Positions 31,415 to 39,604 of a stretch of DNA of 64,000 nt are shown here, in pieces. This DNA is from Saprospiraceae bacterium UBA6168 (GTDB lineage: Bacteria > Bacteroidota > Bacteroidia > Chitinophagales > Saprospiraceae): assembly GCA_002435785.1 (NCBI GenBank), contig DIUC01000066.1:1-64000 (forward strand), in the 5' to 3' direction. The translations under genes were made by a program, and so were the position numbers. The notes below the pieces were generated by a model. The model ran no database searches, was not told the origin of the DNA, and worked only from the letters and a program-made list of their open reading frames with translations. The first letter of the stretch is position 1. The number at the start of each line of letters is the position of its first letter.

Positions 31415-32539
31415 TTAAAGCGTTCCCCTAAGCTCCTGCTCCCGCTCTATCGCCTCGAAAAGTGCCTTGAAATTGCCCTTCCCAAAGGATTTTGCGCCAG
31501 CACGCTGGATGATTTCGTAGAAAACCGTTGGGCGGTCCTCTACGGGTTTCGTGAAGATTTGGAGCAGGTAGCCCTCCTCGTCCCGGTCTATCAGGATGTT
31601 CAGTTTTTTCAGTTCCGCCAAGTCCTCGGCGATATGGCCGACCCGGTCAAGCACGTCTTCATAATAGGTTTCGGGGACGTAGAGGAAGTCCACGCCATTG
31701 GCCCGAAGCTGGCTCACCGTGCTGATGATGTCGTCCGTTGCCACGGCGATGTGCTGCACCCCGGCACTGCGGTAGAAGTCGAGGTATTCCTCGATTTGCG
31801 ATTTTTTGCGGCCGGCAGCCGGCTCATTGATGGGGAATTTGATGTAGCCGTTGCCGTTGCTCACCACTTTGCTCATCAGGGCAGTGTATTCCGTGGAGAT
31901 GTCTTTGTCGTCAAAGGTGACGAGAAGCTTGAAGCCCATCACGTCTTCGTAGAACTTGACCCAACGGTTCATGTCGCCCAGTTCCACGTTGCCCACGCAG
32001 TGGTCCACAAATTTCAGGCCGACGGACTTGGCAGGGTATGCGCTCTGCCGTGCGTCGAAGCCCGGCAAAAACGGCCCGCTGTACCCGCTGCGCTCCACGA
32101 GCGTGTGCCAGGTGTCGCCATAAGTCTTGATTGCGGCCATTTTCACGATACCATGCTCGTCTTCCAAAACAGTAGGCTCCATCGCCGACTCGGCTCCCCG
32201 CTCCACTGCTGCATTGTAGGCGGTTTCCACGTCGTCCACCCAGAGTGCGAGGACTTTGACGCCGTCGCCGTGCAGGGCCACGTGCTTCGCAATCTCATGG
32301 TCGGGCGAAAGGGCAGCGGTGAGCACCAGCGTGATTTTGCCTTGGCGCAGCACGTAGCTCACCTTGTCACGGCAGCCCGTTTCCGGCCCCCGGTAGGCCA
32401 CCCACTGGTAGCCAAAAGCGGCTTGATAGTACAGCGCCGACTGCTTTGCATTGCCGACGTAGAACTCGATATGGTCGGTGCCGTTGATGGGAAAAGTGTC
32501 TGTGACTGGGATGGGGGCTGATTTGGTAAGGACTTCCAT
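31415..32539 (-). CDS. hpd: 4-hydroxyphenylpyruvate dioxygenase
   Basis: The 374-residue protein is a two-domain vicinal-oxygen-chelate dioxygenase. Iron ligands appear as His in VDHCVGNVELG, His in GVQHIAVATDD and Glu in TVFYEIIQR. The C-terminal tail GAKSFGKGNFKALFEAIEREQ matches the helix that closes the active site. The enzyme converts 4-hydroxyphenylpyruvate to homogentisate in tyrosine degradation, using Fe(II) and O2. No other homogentisate-pathway gene is next to it. It has its own TAnnTTTG promoter, with a short leader of about 28 bases, and lies upstream of fabI on the same strand across a repeat array. Confidence 0.95.
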   Translation of the reverse strand: MEVLTKSAPIPVTDTFPINGTDHIEFYVGNAKQSALYYQAAFGYQWVAYRGPETGCRDKVSYVLRQGKITLVLTAALSPDHEIAKHVALHGDGVKVLALWVDDVETAYNAAVERGAESAMEPTVLEDEHGIVKMAAIKTYGDTWHTLVERSGYSGPFLPGFDARQSAYPAKSVGLKFVDHCVGNVELGDMNRWVKFYEDVMGFKLLVTFDDKDISTEYTALMSKVVSNGNGYIKFPINEPAAGRKKSQIEEYLDFYRSAGVQHIAVATDDIISTVSQLRANGVDFLYVPETYYEDVLDRVGHIAEDLAELKKLNILIDRDEEGYLLQIFTKPVEDRPTVFYEIIQRAGAKSFGKGNFKALFEAIEREQELRGTL

Positions 32540-32573
32540 GCTCGTTTTTATTCTTTTTGTGAAAAATGTAGGG

Positions 32574-32581
32574 CAAAGATA
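32574..32581 (-). promoter_or_regulatory. Candidate -7 promoter of hpd
   Basis: The minus strand reads TATCTTTG followed by CCC, 35 bp upstream of the hpd ATG. Confidence 0.45.
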
Positions 32582-32848
32582 GCGTTTCCGTTTTGGATTA
32601 ACCTACCCATTCAGGCTTGTTCCTTTCCTTCCAAAAGCCTATGAAAAGATAAGCGTAGCGCTGCCATGCTTGGTTTATCAAGCACTTTTACAACATAAAT
32701 TTGCTGTGCCAAAACGGTTATGTTGCTTATTCCCCCTCCTAACCCAACACTATTTGCTATCGGATAGAAGACCGATTTGACCGCCTTTCAAAGCTTGTCA
32801 AGTGAGGACTTTACTTACCTTGGTGCTTCATTTTGATAAAATCATCCG
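32582..32848. other. Spacer between divergent hpd and T9SS-cargo gene
   Basis: No coding frame or strong structure was seen. The region near the cargo gene contains TTACCTTGG, a weak promoter-like match, about 30 bp upstream of its ATG. Confidence 0.4.
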
Positions 32849-34180
32849 ATGAAAAAATCATTCTACTTTTCTGCCGCTTTGGTCTGTGCGCTCGGACTCG
32901 TTTCCCAGCAACTCAGCGCCCAGTGCCTCACTTGGTCTGCGCCAGCACCACCAAGCACCTACATTGATTTCAACAGCCTCTTCTCGGGAGCGCCCTGCGA
33001 CGCAGGTGCCGGCTGTCCGTTCAATGAGATAACCAGTTTCGAGGTCTATGCCTCCGAGGCATATTCCTGCAACAATTTTCAGGCGGGAGGCATGTATGCG
33101 TTCAGCATCTGCAATGGCCCAGGGGCAGGCTCTTGGGTGCCCGAATTTACCATCATCGCCCCCAGCGGCGCCGTGGATGCCTTTGGTCCCGGCGACGGTG
33201 ACGGCTGCACCATCACCTGGACGGCCACTGAAACCGGCACCTACACCATCGTCATCAATGAGGCTGGCAACTGCCCCGGCGGCCCCAACACCAGCGTTGA
33301 CAACGGACATCCGGCATTGACCTGCCTCGGCGGTGCCAATTGCCCCACGACCCTGTGTTCGGCTGGCCAATTGGTCAACACCGCCCCCGTCAATGCCTGT
33401 GGCACTGGTGCCACGTTCAGCATTGCGACGGACGGCTCGCAGGTCACGCCCCCGAACGGTGGGCACGGCTGGTTCTTCAACGACGCACTGGGCGGCACTG
33501 GCGGCGTGTCGGGCGGTTTCACCCTCACCGGAGTCCCCTATTCCGGCACCTACAACGCAGACTTGAACGGCGTCTTGAGCGGCAACTCATTGCCCCCGCT
33601 GGTAGGCACATGGGTTGTCAAAAGCGTCACCTACGTGTCGGCCATCAACCCCTCCGGCACCGTTTGCAGCACCTCCAACGACTCCCTCATCGTCTCCTTT
33701 TCTCCTACCGCACCACCAACCGTTATCGTTATTGACAACGGCAACAGCAGCGCAACCGCAACGGCCACGGGAGGCACCAGCCCATACGGCTACCTTTGGT
33801 CAAACGGCCAAACCACGGCAACGGCCACAGGATTGCCCACTGGCGACTACTCGGTGGTGGTGACCGATGCGAATGGCTGCACGGCAATGGCCTCCGTTGG
33901 CGTAGTTTCGGGGACAGGCGATGTAAATGGATGGGCGGGTATTTCCATTGCACCAAACCCTACCAGCGGTCAGGTATTGGTAAAATGGACGCCCGGAACC
34001 GCCGACCATGTGGCGGTAAACATCCTCGACGTAACGGGTAGAGTGGTCGCCACTTCGGCGGGTACGGCCTCCGCTGGACAGATGAGCTTTGACCTTTCTG
34101 GCCAGCCCTTTGGCGTTTACTTCGTAAAATTGACGGTCGGCGGCAATACCCTTGTCCAGCGGTTGTTGTTGGCCCGCTGA
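32849..34180 (+). CDS. Secreted T9SS cargo protein (type A sorting domain), unknown function
   Basis: The 443-residue protein has a signal peptide (SAALVCALGLVSQQLSAQ) and a Cys-rich domain of about 130 residues in which Asp/Gly/Pro-rich loops resemble secreted adhesin-like beta-sandwiches. A second region (about 150-290) and a SprB-like repeat (GGTSPYGYLWSNGQTTATAT) follow. The C-terminus is a Por_Secre_tail domain: ISIAPNPTSGQVLVKW, VNILDVTGRVV, PFGVYFVKL. The sorting domain directs export through T9SS and usually attachment to the cell surface. The body does not resemble a known enzyme. It lies 15 bp upstream of murI on the same strand, possibly sharing a transcript. Confidence 0.85.
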   Translation: MKKSFYFSAALVCALGLVSQQLSAQCLTWSAPAPPSTYIDFNSLFSGAPCDAGAGCPFNEITSFEVYASEAYSCNNFQAGGMYAFSICNGPGAGSWVPEFTIIAPSGAVDAFGPGDGDGCTITWTATETGTYTIVINEAGNCPGGPNTSVDNGHPALTCLGGANCPTTLCSAGQLVNTAPVNACGTGATFSIATDGSQVTPPNGGHGWFFNDALGGTGGVSGGFTLTGVPYSGTYNADLNGVLSGNSLPPLVGTWVVKSVTYVSAINPSGTVCSTSNDSLIVSFSPTAPPTVIVIDNGNSSATATATGGTSPYGYLWSNGQTTATATGLPTGDYSVVVTDANGCTAMASVGVVSGTGDVNGWAGISIAPNPTSGQVLVKWTPGTADHVAVNILDVTGRVVATSAGTASAGQMSFDLSGQPFGVYFVKLTVGGNTLVQRLLLAR

Positions 34181-34195
34181 TAGACGAAAAGTCTG

Positions 34196-35020
34196 ATGAA
34201 CACCACACCTATCGGCATCTTCGACAGCGGTTACGGCGGCCTCACCGTCCTGCGGGAAATCGTGCGGCAGCTCCCAGAATACGACTACCTGTACCTCGGC
34301 GACAATGCCCGTACTCCGTATGGCCCACGGGATTTTGACACCATTTACCGTTATACGCTGGAATGTGTGCAGTACCTGTTCGGGCAGGGCTGCCCGCTGG
34401 TCATCCTTGCCTGCAACACGGCTTCGGCCAAGGCGCTGCGCAATGTCCAGCAATTGGCGCTGCCCACAATAGCATCTGACCGCCGGGTGTTGGGCGTCAT
34501 CCGGCCCACGGCGGAGGTCATCGGGCATTTCACCAAAACCAAAAAAGTGGGGGTGCTCGGCACGACCGGTACCGTGCGGTCGGAAAGTTATGTCATTGAA
34601 ATCGGGAAGTTTTTCCCGGACGTGGAAGTATCCCAGCAAGCCTGCCCGATGTGGGTGCCGCTCGTCGAAAACGGCGAACTGGCTGGCCCCGGCACCGATT
34701 TTTTTGTGAAAAAATACCTCGACGAACTGCTTGCCGCCTCGCCAGGCATTGACACGCTGTTGCTCGCCTGCACCCACTATCCGCTGCTGGAACCCGTCAT
34801 CCGGCAATTTTTACCGAAGGAAATCAATATCCTTTCGCAGGGCGAAATCGTAGCCCGCAGCCTCGCTGACTACCTGCAACGCCACTCCGAAATGGCAGCA
34901 AGGTGTTCCAAAAACGGCCAGCGCAACTTCCACACCACTGGCGATACCGCCGATTTTGACGGCCATGCGACGGCATTCTTTGGAGCGGCAGTCGCTTCCC
35001 GCCACGTCAACCTGCATTAG
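34196..35020 (+). CDS. murI: Glutamate racemase
   Basis: The 274-residue protein has the MurI signatures. The first is IGIFDSGYGGLTVLREI at the N-terminus, with Asp10 and Ser11. The two catalytic cysteines are Cys73 in LACNTASAKAL and Cys192 in LLACTHYPLL. The enzyme makes D-glutamate for peptidoglycan. The start at 34196 is 15 bp after the stop of the T9SS cargo gene. Downstream lies a 42-bp minisatellite beginning 20 bp after its stop, then a strong hairpin. Full-length and probably functional. Confidence 0.95.
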   Translation: MNTTPIGIFDSGYGGLTVLREIVRQLPEYDYLYLGDNARTPYGPRDFDTIYRYTLECVQYLFGQGCPLVILACNTASAKALRNVQQLALPTIASDRRVLGVIRPTAEVIGHFTKTKKVGVLGTTGTVRSESYVIEIGKFFPDVEVSQQACPMWVPLVENGELAGPGTDFFVKKYLDELLAASPGIDTLLLACTHYPLLEPVIRQFLPKEINILSQGEIVARSLADYLQRHSEMAARCSKNGQRNFHTTGDTADFDGHATAFFGAAVASRHVNLH

Positions 35021-35040
35021 GGTAAAAAACTTGTAAATAT

Positions 35041-35260
35041 TTGCAGTGCCGCCCCCGACGTCGGTTGTGCCATTGCCAAAGTTTGCAGTGCCGCCCCCGA
35101 CGTCGATTGTGCCATTGTAAAAGTTTGCAGTGCCGCCCCCGACGTCGGTTGTGCCATTGTAAAAGTATGCAGCGCCGCCCCCGACATCGGTTGTGCCATT
35201 GCCAAAGTTTACAGTGCCGCCCCCGACGTCGGTTGTGCCATTGTAAAAGTTTGCAGGGCC
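35041..35260. repeat. 42-bp minisatellite, five full copies and a partial sixth
   Basis: Units start at 35041, 35083, 35125, 35167, 35209 and 35251 with an exact 42-bp period. Each carries the palindrome CCGACGTCGG (one copy has CCGACATCGG) and TTGTGCCATTG. Two unit types occur, ending GCCAAAGT or GTAAAAGT. Units differ by only a few bases, so this is a recent expansion. There are no unique spacers, so it is not CRISPR. Confidence 0.9.
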
Positions 35261-35292
35261 ACACCCGAAGATTTGGGCATTTTTCCAAAACC

Positions 35293-35328
35293 AGAAATGG
35301 CATCCTGAATGTTCAGGATGCCATTTCT
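35293..35328. terminator. Perfect 17-bp hairpin between converging genes
   Basis: AGAAATGGCATCCTGAA pairs with TTCAGGATGCCATTTCT with a 2-base centre. It lies between murI plus minisatellite and the DUF4139 gene, and is probably a terminator for both strands. Confidence 0.65.
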
Positions 35329-35373
35329 AAAAGATGACCGTAGGGAAAAACTCAGGCGCAAGGCCGTGCGCTG

Positions 35374-36975
35374 TCAAAACGACGGCACATAAATCTCATA
35401 AGTATAAACAATCTCCAGCTCGCTATTCGCCTTGATGGGCGTTTCCCAGCACACGTTTGTTTTGCGGTTGCGAGGGTTGTTCGGGTTGATGACCTCTTCT
35501 TTTAGCCACTCCACCGTGGTCTTTTTCAGGTTGCCGACAATGGTGCGCTGCAAGCGCAGGTCAAGTTGTTTGTCCTTGAAATTTTTCACCTTGACCTTGC
35601 CCTCCACCTGCACGAGGTCGAAGCTGAAGCCACGGCGCTTGTCCGTCCAAGCGGCGGTTTGGCGGCTGGTTTCCCGCTCGGCCTGCTCCACCTTTACCTC
35701 CACGGCCTCGGTCAGTTTCACGAAGGTCTTGCCACCCGTGGGCGTGTAGGTCAGCAGGTCTTGGCTGATGGGGCGGCGCTCGCCCTGCGTGTTCAGCACA
35801 AAAATGGGCGCCGTGGTCCAGGGCTGCTTGGTCTTGTTCTCCAGGCGCAGGGTGTGGAAGGTTTTGTTGACCTGCGGCGTGAACAAAAACTCCGGCTCAT
35901 AGTAGCGTTCGTTGTCATTGTTGCCCGGCAATTGGCACTCGTATATATGCGCCACGTCCACCTTTTCCCTGAAAATGGGCTGCATGGAGCGGCCACCCTT
36001 CGGCAACGAAAAGTTTTTAAGGGTGTAAAAATAGAGGTCTTCGTTGCGGCTGCCCTCGGCTTCCTCCGGCCCGGCCATTGTTTCCATGTCGCCGCCGTAT
36101 GCCACCTGCTGCGACATCAGGGCATTCGAGAAATTGGCGTTGTAGCGCTCGGTTAAGGCAATGGGGCTTGCAACCCGCAGAAAATCAACGAGGTAAGCCA
36201 GTCGGTTGGCGTAGGCAAAATTCGGTACGCCCACCACGAGGTTAACGGTCGTGCTGGCGATGTCCTCGGCATCGTTGGCCACCTCACCCTGTAAAACGAG
36301 CGTTCCGGTGGTTTCGCCCGTGAGTTCGAGCAGGTATTCGGGCGCCCAGTTGAGGCCGTTGGCCAAGTACATCATATCGAAAGGCTGTTCGCCTTTTTTG
36401 TTGTTGAAGCTGACCTCGAACAGGTGGCGGGGTGTCACTTTCTGCAACGAGAAGTCGAGGGTTGGCTTGCTCCCAAACAGCACGTATTGGATTTTCCCTG
36501 CGGGAATGGTGGTCCAACTGCCCTGCTGCGATTGAATGGTCACGAGGCTTTGAGCCGAATACTGTGGTTCGCCCTTTTCGTTTTTGTGCGAAGGGCTGAT
36601 GCTGACGAGCGTGCCGGACACTTCCGGTTTTTCGCTCAAATAGCCGGTCATTGTTTTGCCGATATTGCTGCGGAGCAAGTCCCAAATTGCCACGGCGGCC
36701 TCGGTTTTTTGCTCCCGCAAGGTGTCAGGGTAGCTCGCCACACGGGTCAGGCTGCCCTCTGGCGAGCTGAACCAGAGCGTGCCGTACAGCGCTTTCGGAG
36801 CAGGGTCGGGCAATAGGAACTTGCCGTTGGTAGGCTTCAATGTGCCGGATTTCAGGTAAAATGCCTGGCCGTTTTTGAAAATGGAAATGCTTTGCGTGGT
36901 GAGCGATGGGTTTTGGGCAGTCATTTTTGCGAAGCAAAAAATGGAAAATGCTGACAGGAGGATTTGCTTTTTCAT
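35374..36975 (-). CDS. DUF4139-domain secreted protein
   Basis: The 533-residue protein has a signal peptide (ILLSAFSIFCFAKMTAQ) and then a DUF4139 architecture. An N-terminal beta-rich region with FKNGQAFYLKSG is followed by a middle domain with GLNWAPEYLLELTGETTGTL and VANDAEDIASTTVNLVVG, and a C-terminal conserved part ends EIVYTYEIYVP. The family is widespread in Bacteroidota, with no established activity, and may be membrane-associated or cell-surface. A TAnnTTTG promoter lies about 45 bp upstream. The signal peptide codons contain one of the three copies of a 15-base palindrome noted in this window. Confidence 0.85.
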   Translation of the reverse strand: MKKQILLSAFSIFCFAKMTAQNPSLTTQSISIFKNGQAFYLKSGTLKPTNGKFLLPDPAPKALYGTLWFSSPEGSLTRVASYPDTLREQKTEAAVAIWDLLRSNIGKTMTGYLSEKPEVSGTLVSISPSHKNEKGEPQYSAQSLVTIQSQQGSWTTIPAGKIQYVLFGSKPTLDFSLQKVTPRHLFEVSFNNKKGEQPFDMMYLANGLNWAPEYLLELTGETTGTLVLQGEVANDAEDIASTTVNLVVGVPNFAYANRLAYLVDFLRVASPIALTERYNANFSNALMSQQVAYGGDMETMAGPEEAEGSRNEDLYFYTLKNFSLPKGGRSMQPIFREKVDVAHIYECQLPGNNDNERYYEPEFLFTPQVNKTFHTLRLENKTKQPWTTAPIFVLNTQGERRPISQDLLTYTPTGGKTFVKLTEAVEVKVEQAERETSRQTAAWTDKRRGFSFDLVQVEGKVKVKNFKDKQLDLRLQRTIVGNLKKTTVEWLKEEVINPNNPRNRKTNVCWETPIKANSELEIVYTYEIYVPSF

Positions 36976-37018
36976 GCCGTTGATATTTGCTTTTGAAAAA
37001 AACGGAAAGATTGAAAAA

Positions 37019-37026
37019 CAAATGTA
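37019..37026 (-). promoter_or_regulatory. Candidate -7 promoter of the DUF4139 gene
   Basis: The minus strand reads TACATTTG, 44 bp upstream of the ATG. Confidence 0.4.
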
Positions 37027-37100
37027 GGTAAGCAGGTTGGGAATATGGGCAACCCCAGCGCAATTAGGGCTTTCTTGTAAAAATTGTCACTCCCTAATCT

Positions 37101-37139
37101 GTCGCTTTTGTCATAGCCGAAGGCCATGACAAAAGCGAC
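37101..37139 (-). terminator. Hairpin after phoU
   Basis: GTCGCTTTTGTCAT pairs with ATGACAAAAGCGAC over 14 bp, and an inner GCC-GAA-GGC extends the stem across one mismatch. It sits about 33 bp downstream of phoU and is the likely end of the pst operon; the T-run is weak. Confidence 0.6.
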
Positions 37140-37171
37140 TTAGAGAGACATAAATCGGCAGGCAGCACAAA

Positions 37172-37852
37172 TCACTCGTCCCCTTCCTTCTGCTTTTTCT
37201 TTTTGTGCTTCAGCACTTTGGCCTCGAAGTAGAAAATGATTTCCTCCGCAATGTTCTTTGACTGGTCGCCCACACGCTCCAGTTTGCGAATCATGGACAT
37301 CACGAGCAGCGTGTTGCGCACTTGGTCGGGGTAGTCTCGAATGCACTCCATCACGAGGTCAAGTGCTGCTTCGTCTATTTTGTCGAGCATTTTGTCCCGT
37401 TTGAACATGGTGCGGGCCAGGCGGGTATCTTCCTTGTCAAAGGCTTCCAAACTGTCCGCAACCATCTCGTTGGCGATGGCGTGCATCTCCAACACCCGGG
37501 TATGGTCCAGGATGGCCTTGTTGAAATCTTGGTCGGCATCCAATACGAAATCGGCCACACTGGCAGAAATGTCGCCTATGCGCTCCAGGTTGTTGCAGAT
37601 TTTGAGAGAGGCGAGCACCAACCGCAAGTCGGTGGCCACGGGCTGGAACAGGGCAAAGATGTTTTCGCAGTCCCTGTCAATTTTCAGCTCATAAGAATTG
37701 ACCCGCTTCTCGTTCTCCACCACCTCCTCGGCGAGGTCCCGGTCGAAATTGGTCAATGACTCCTTTGCCTTTTCCAGTTGGTTGATGACCAAGCGCCACA
37801 TCTCGATGATGTCGGCTTTGAGCATTTTGAGTTCGGAATCTAAATGTGTCAT
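37172..37852 (-). CDS. phoU: Phosphate transport system regulator PhoU
   Basis: The 226-residue protein consists of two PhoU repeats of three helices each. Signature segments are SELKMLKADIIEMWRLVINQ, KRVNSYELKIDRDCENIFALF and LVLASLKICNNLERIGD, repeated in the second half as VMSMIRKLERVGDQSKNIAEE. PhoU links Pst activity to the PhoR-type kinase. It is last of the minus-strand pst genes, 88 bp after pstB across a repeat array. The Lys-rich C-terminus (KHKKKKQKEGDE) is longer than in E. coli. Usual partner genes (pstSCAB and a divergent kinase/regulator) are all present. Confidence 0.95.
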   Translation of the reverse strand: MTHLDSELKMLKADIIEMWRLVINQLEKAKESLTNFDRDLAEEVVENEKRVNSYELKIDRDCENIFALFQPVATDLRLVLASLKICNNLERIGDISASVADFVLDADQDFNKAILDHTRVLEMHAIANEMVADSLEAFDKEDTRLARTMFKRDKMLDKIDEAALDLVMECIRDYPDQVRNTLLVMSMIRKLERVGDQSKNIAEEIIFYFEAKVLKHKKKKQKEGDE

Positions 37853-37853
37853 T

Positions 37854-37940
37854 CGATTGCGGATTTGGGATTGCGGATGGCGGATTGGGTTCCATTCATG
37901 TCATTCCCGTAGGGAACCCAAACTGCAATTCGCAATCAAT
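37854..37940. repeat. Short-repeat spacer between pstB and phoU with complementary ends
   Basis: GATTGCGGAT-like units on the left are matched by GCAATTCGCAATC on the right. GGGTTCC is matched by GGAACCC. It forms a likely imperfect hairpin in the pst transcript before phoU. Confidence 0.5.
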
Positions 37941-38726
37941 TTATCCAAAACGTCCAGTGATGTAATTCTCGGTTTCTTGTTTTGAGGGGTTGGTGAATAT
38001 CTTTTTCGTCTTATCAAATTCGATAAGTTCGCCAAGGTAGAAAAAACCCGTGAAGTCGCTCACCCGCCCTGCCTGTTGCATGTTGTGGGTCACGATGATG
38101 ATGGTAAAATCTTTTTTCAACTGAAAAATCAAGTCCTCTATCTTCCCAGTCGAGATGGGGTCGAGCGCCGATGCTGGTTCGTCCATGAGGATAATGGACG
38201 GTTCAATGGCCAGCGCCCGTGCGATGCAGAGCCGCTGCTGCTGCCCACCGGACAGCTCGAAGGCAGATTTTTTAAGCTTGTCCTTTACTTCGTCCCACAA
38301 TGCCGCCTCCCTTAGTGTCTTTTCTACTTGGTTTTCAATGAAGCTTTTGTCCGTGATGCCGTTCACCCGTAGGCCGTAGGCCACGTTCTCGAAAATGCTT
38401 TTAGGAAACGGGTTGGGCTTCTGGAAAACCATGCCCACATTGCGGCGGAGGTGGTCAATTTCGGAGCTTTTTAATTGGTAGATGTCCTGGCCGTCAATCA
38501 GCACCTGCCCTTTGATTTGAATATCTGGGATGAGGTCGTTCATGCGGTTGAGCAGGCGCAAGTACGTTGATTTTCCACAGCCAGAGGGGCCGATGAGTGC
38601 CGTCACGGTGTTTTCCAACATGCTAAGGTTGATGCCTTTCAGTGCATGGAAATCACCGTAGTATAAGTGGACGTCCTTTGATTCGATTTTGAAGGAGCCT
38701 TCTGCTTTTTTAAGTTTTTCAGCCAT
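37941..38726 (-). CDS. pstB: Phosphate ABC transporter ATP-binding protein PstB
   Basis: The 261-residue ATPase carries Walker A GPSGCGKST, Q-loop VFQKPNPFPKSI, signature LSGGQQQRLCIARAL, Walker B IILMDEPASALDP and the H-loop IVTHNMQQAGRVSDF. The strings PNPFP and SALDPIST are typical of PstB. It energises phosphate uptake through PstC and PstA. It lies 20 bp after pstA on the same strand. The N-terminus is slightly extended (MAEKLKKAEGSFKIE) compared with E. coli. Complete and expected to be functional. Confidence 0.96.
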   Translation of the reverse strand: MAEKLKKAEGSFKIESKDVHLYYGDFHALKGINLSMLENTVTALIGPSGCGKSTYLRLLNRMNDLIPDIQIKGQVLIDGQDIYQLKSSEIDHLRRNVGMVFQKPNPFPKSIFENVAYGLRVNGITDKSFIENQVEKTLREAALWDEVKDKLKKSAFELSGGQQQRLCIARALAIEPSIILMDEPASALDPISTGKIEDLIFQLKKDFTIIIVTHNMQQAGRVSDFTGFFYLGELIEFDKTKKIFTNPSKQETENYITGRFG

Positions 38727-38746
38727 TTGATAAGGATAAGTGCTGC

Positions 38747-39604
38747 CTAATATTTAATCTTCTTTTTGATTCTTAAATACACTGCTATTGCATTCATAAA
38801 AAACACGATGCACAATAGTACGATTATCGCTGCGGACGCATTTACCAGAAATGCTTTTTGGGGGCGCGATACCCAGTTGAATATTTGAATGGGCAGCACC
38901 GTGAAATCTGACGTGGGTGATGTAGGCACGAATGGCACATAAGCCAATGCCCCCACCACTATCAAAGGTGCCGCTTCGCCAATGGCACGGGAAAGTGCAA
39001 TGATGACGCTGGTGATGATGCCGCTGGAGGCCGCAGGCAATACCGTCCGTCGGATGGTCTGCCATTTGGTGGCGCCCAAGGCGAAGGATGCCTCTATCAA
39101 CGACCTGGGGACAGCCTTGAGGGCTTCACGGGTTGCCACGATGATGATGGGGAGTATGAGCAATGCCAGCGTCATTGCGCCAGCGAGCAAGCTGCCGCCC
39201 ATTTGGAGTTGGTAAGTGAAAATCTCCAACCCTAATAAGCCGTAGATGATGGATGGTATGCCGGCAAGGTTGGCGATGTTGAGTTCTACGATGTTCCCGA
39301 AGCGGGTGCGTTTAGCGTACATTTCGAGGTAGATGGCTGCGCCGATGCCGCCTGGGATTGCGAGTAGGGCGGTCATTACCATGATCCAGACCGTGCCCAT
39401 CAGTGCGGATAGGATGCCCGCTTTTTCAGGGAGGCGGGAGGAGTAGCTCGTGATGAAGTCCCAACTCAACCTTCCAAGCCCTTCAAACAGGATGTTCCCG
39501 ATGAAAATGGCGAGCATGATCAGTCCAAAGAACGTGCAGAACAAGCCGAAGTATTTGAAAGCCCCATCCTTGGCCCTTTTGATTGTTTCGTACCGCTTAT
39601 TCAT
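38747..39604 (-). CDS. pstA: Phosphate ABC transporter permease PstA
   Basis: The 285-residue protein has about six membrane segments and the EAA-type loop SFALGATKWQTIRRTVLPAASSGI that contacts PstB. Its beginning KDGAFKYFGLFCTFFGLIML, and GGIGAAIYLEMYA, are PstA-typical. The pstC stop and pstA start overlap by 8 bases, a sign of translational coupling. Together PstC and PstA form the phosphate channel. It is full length. Confidence 0.95.
   Translation of the reverse strand: MNKRYETIKRAKDGAFKYFGLFCTFFGLIMLAIFIGNILFEGLGRLSWDFITSYSSRLPEKAGILSALMGTVWIMVMTALLAIPGGIGAAIYLEMYAKRTRFGNIVELNIANLAGIPSIIYGLLGLEIFTYQLQMGGSLLAGAMTLALLILPIIIVATREALKAVPRSLIEASFALGATKWQTIRRTVLPAASSGIITSVIIALSRAIGEAAPLIVVGALAYVPFVPTSPTSDFTVLPIQIFNWVSRPQKAFLVNASAAIIVLLCIVFFMNAIAVYLRIKKKIKY

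Noticed and set aside
35041..35260. CRISPR-like array
   Set aside because: The whole 42-bp unit is conserved; there are no unique spacers of constant length, and no cas genes are in the window. It is a minisatellite.
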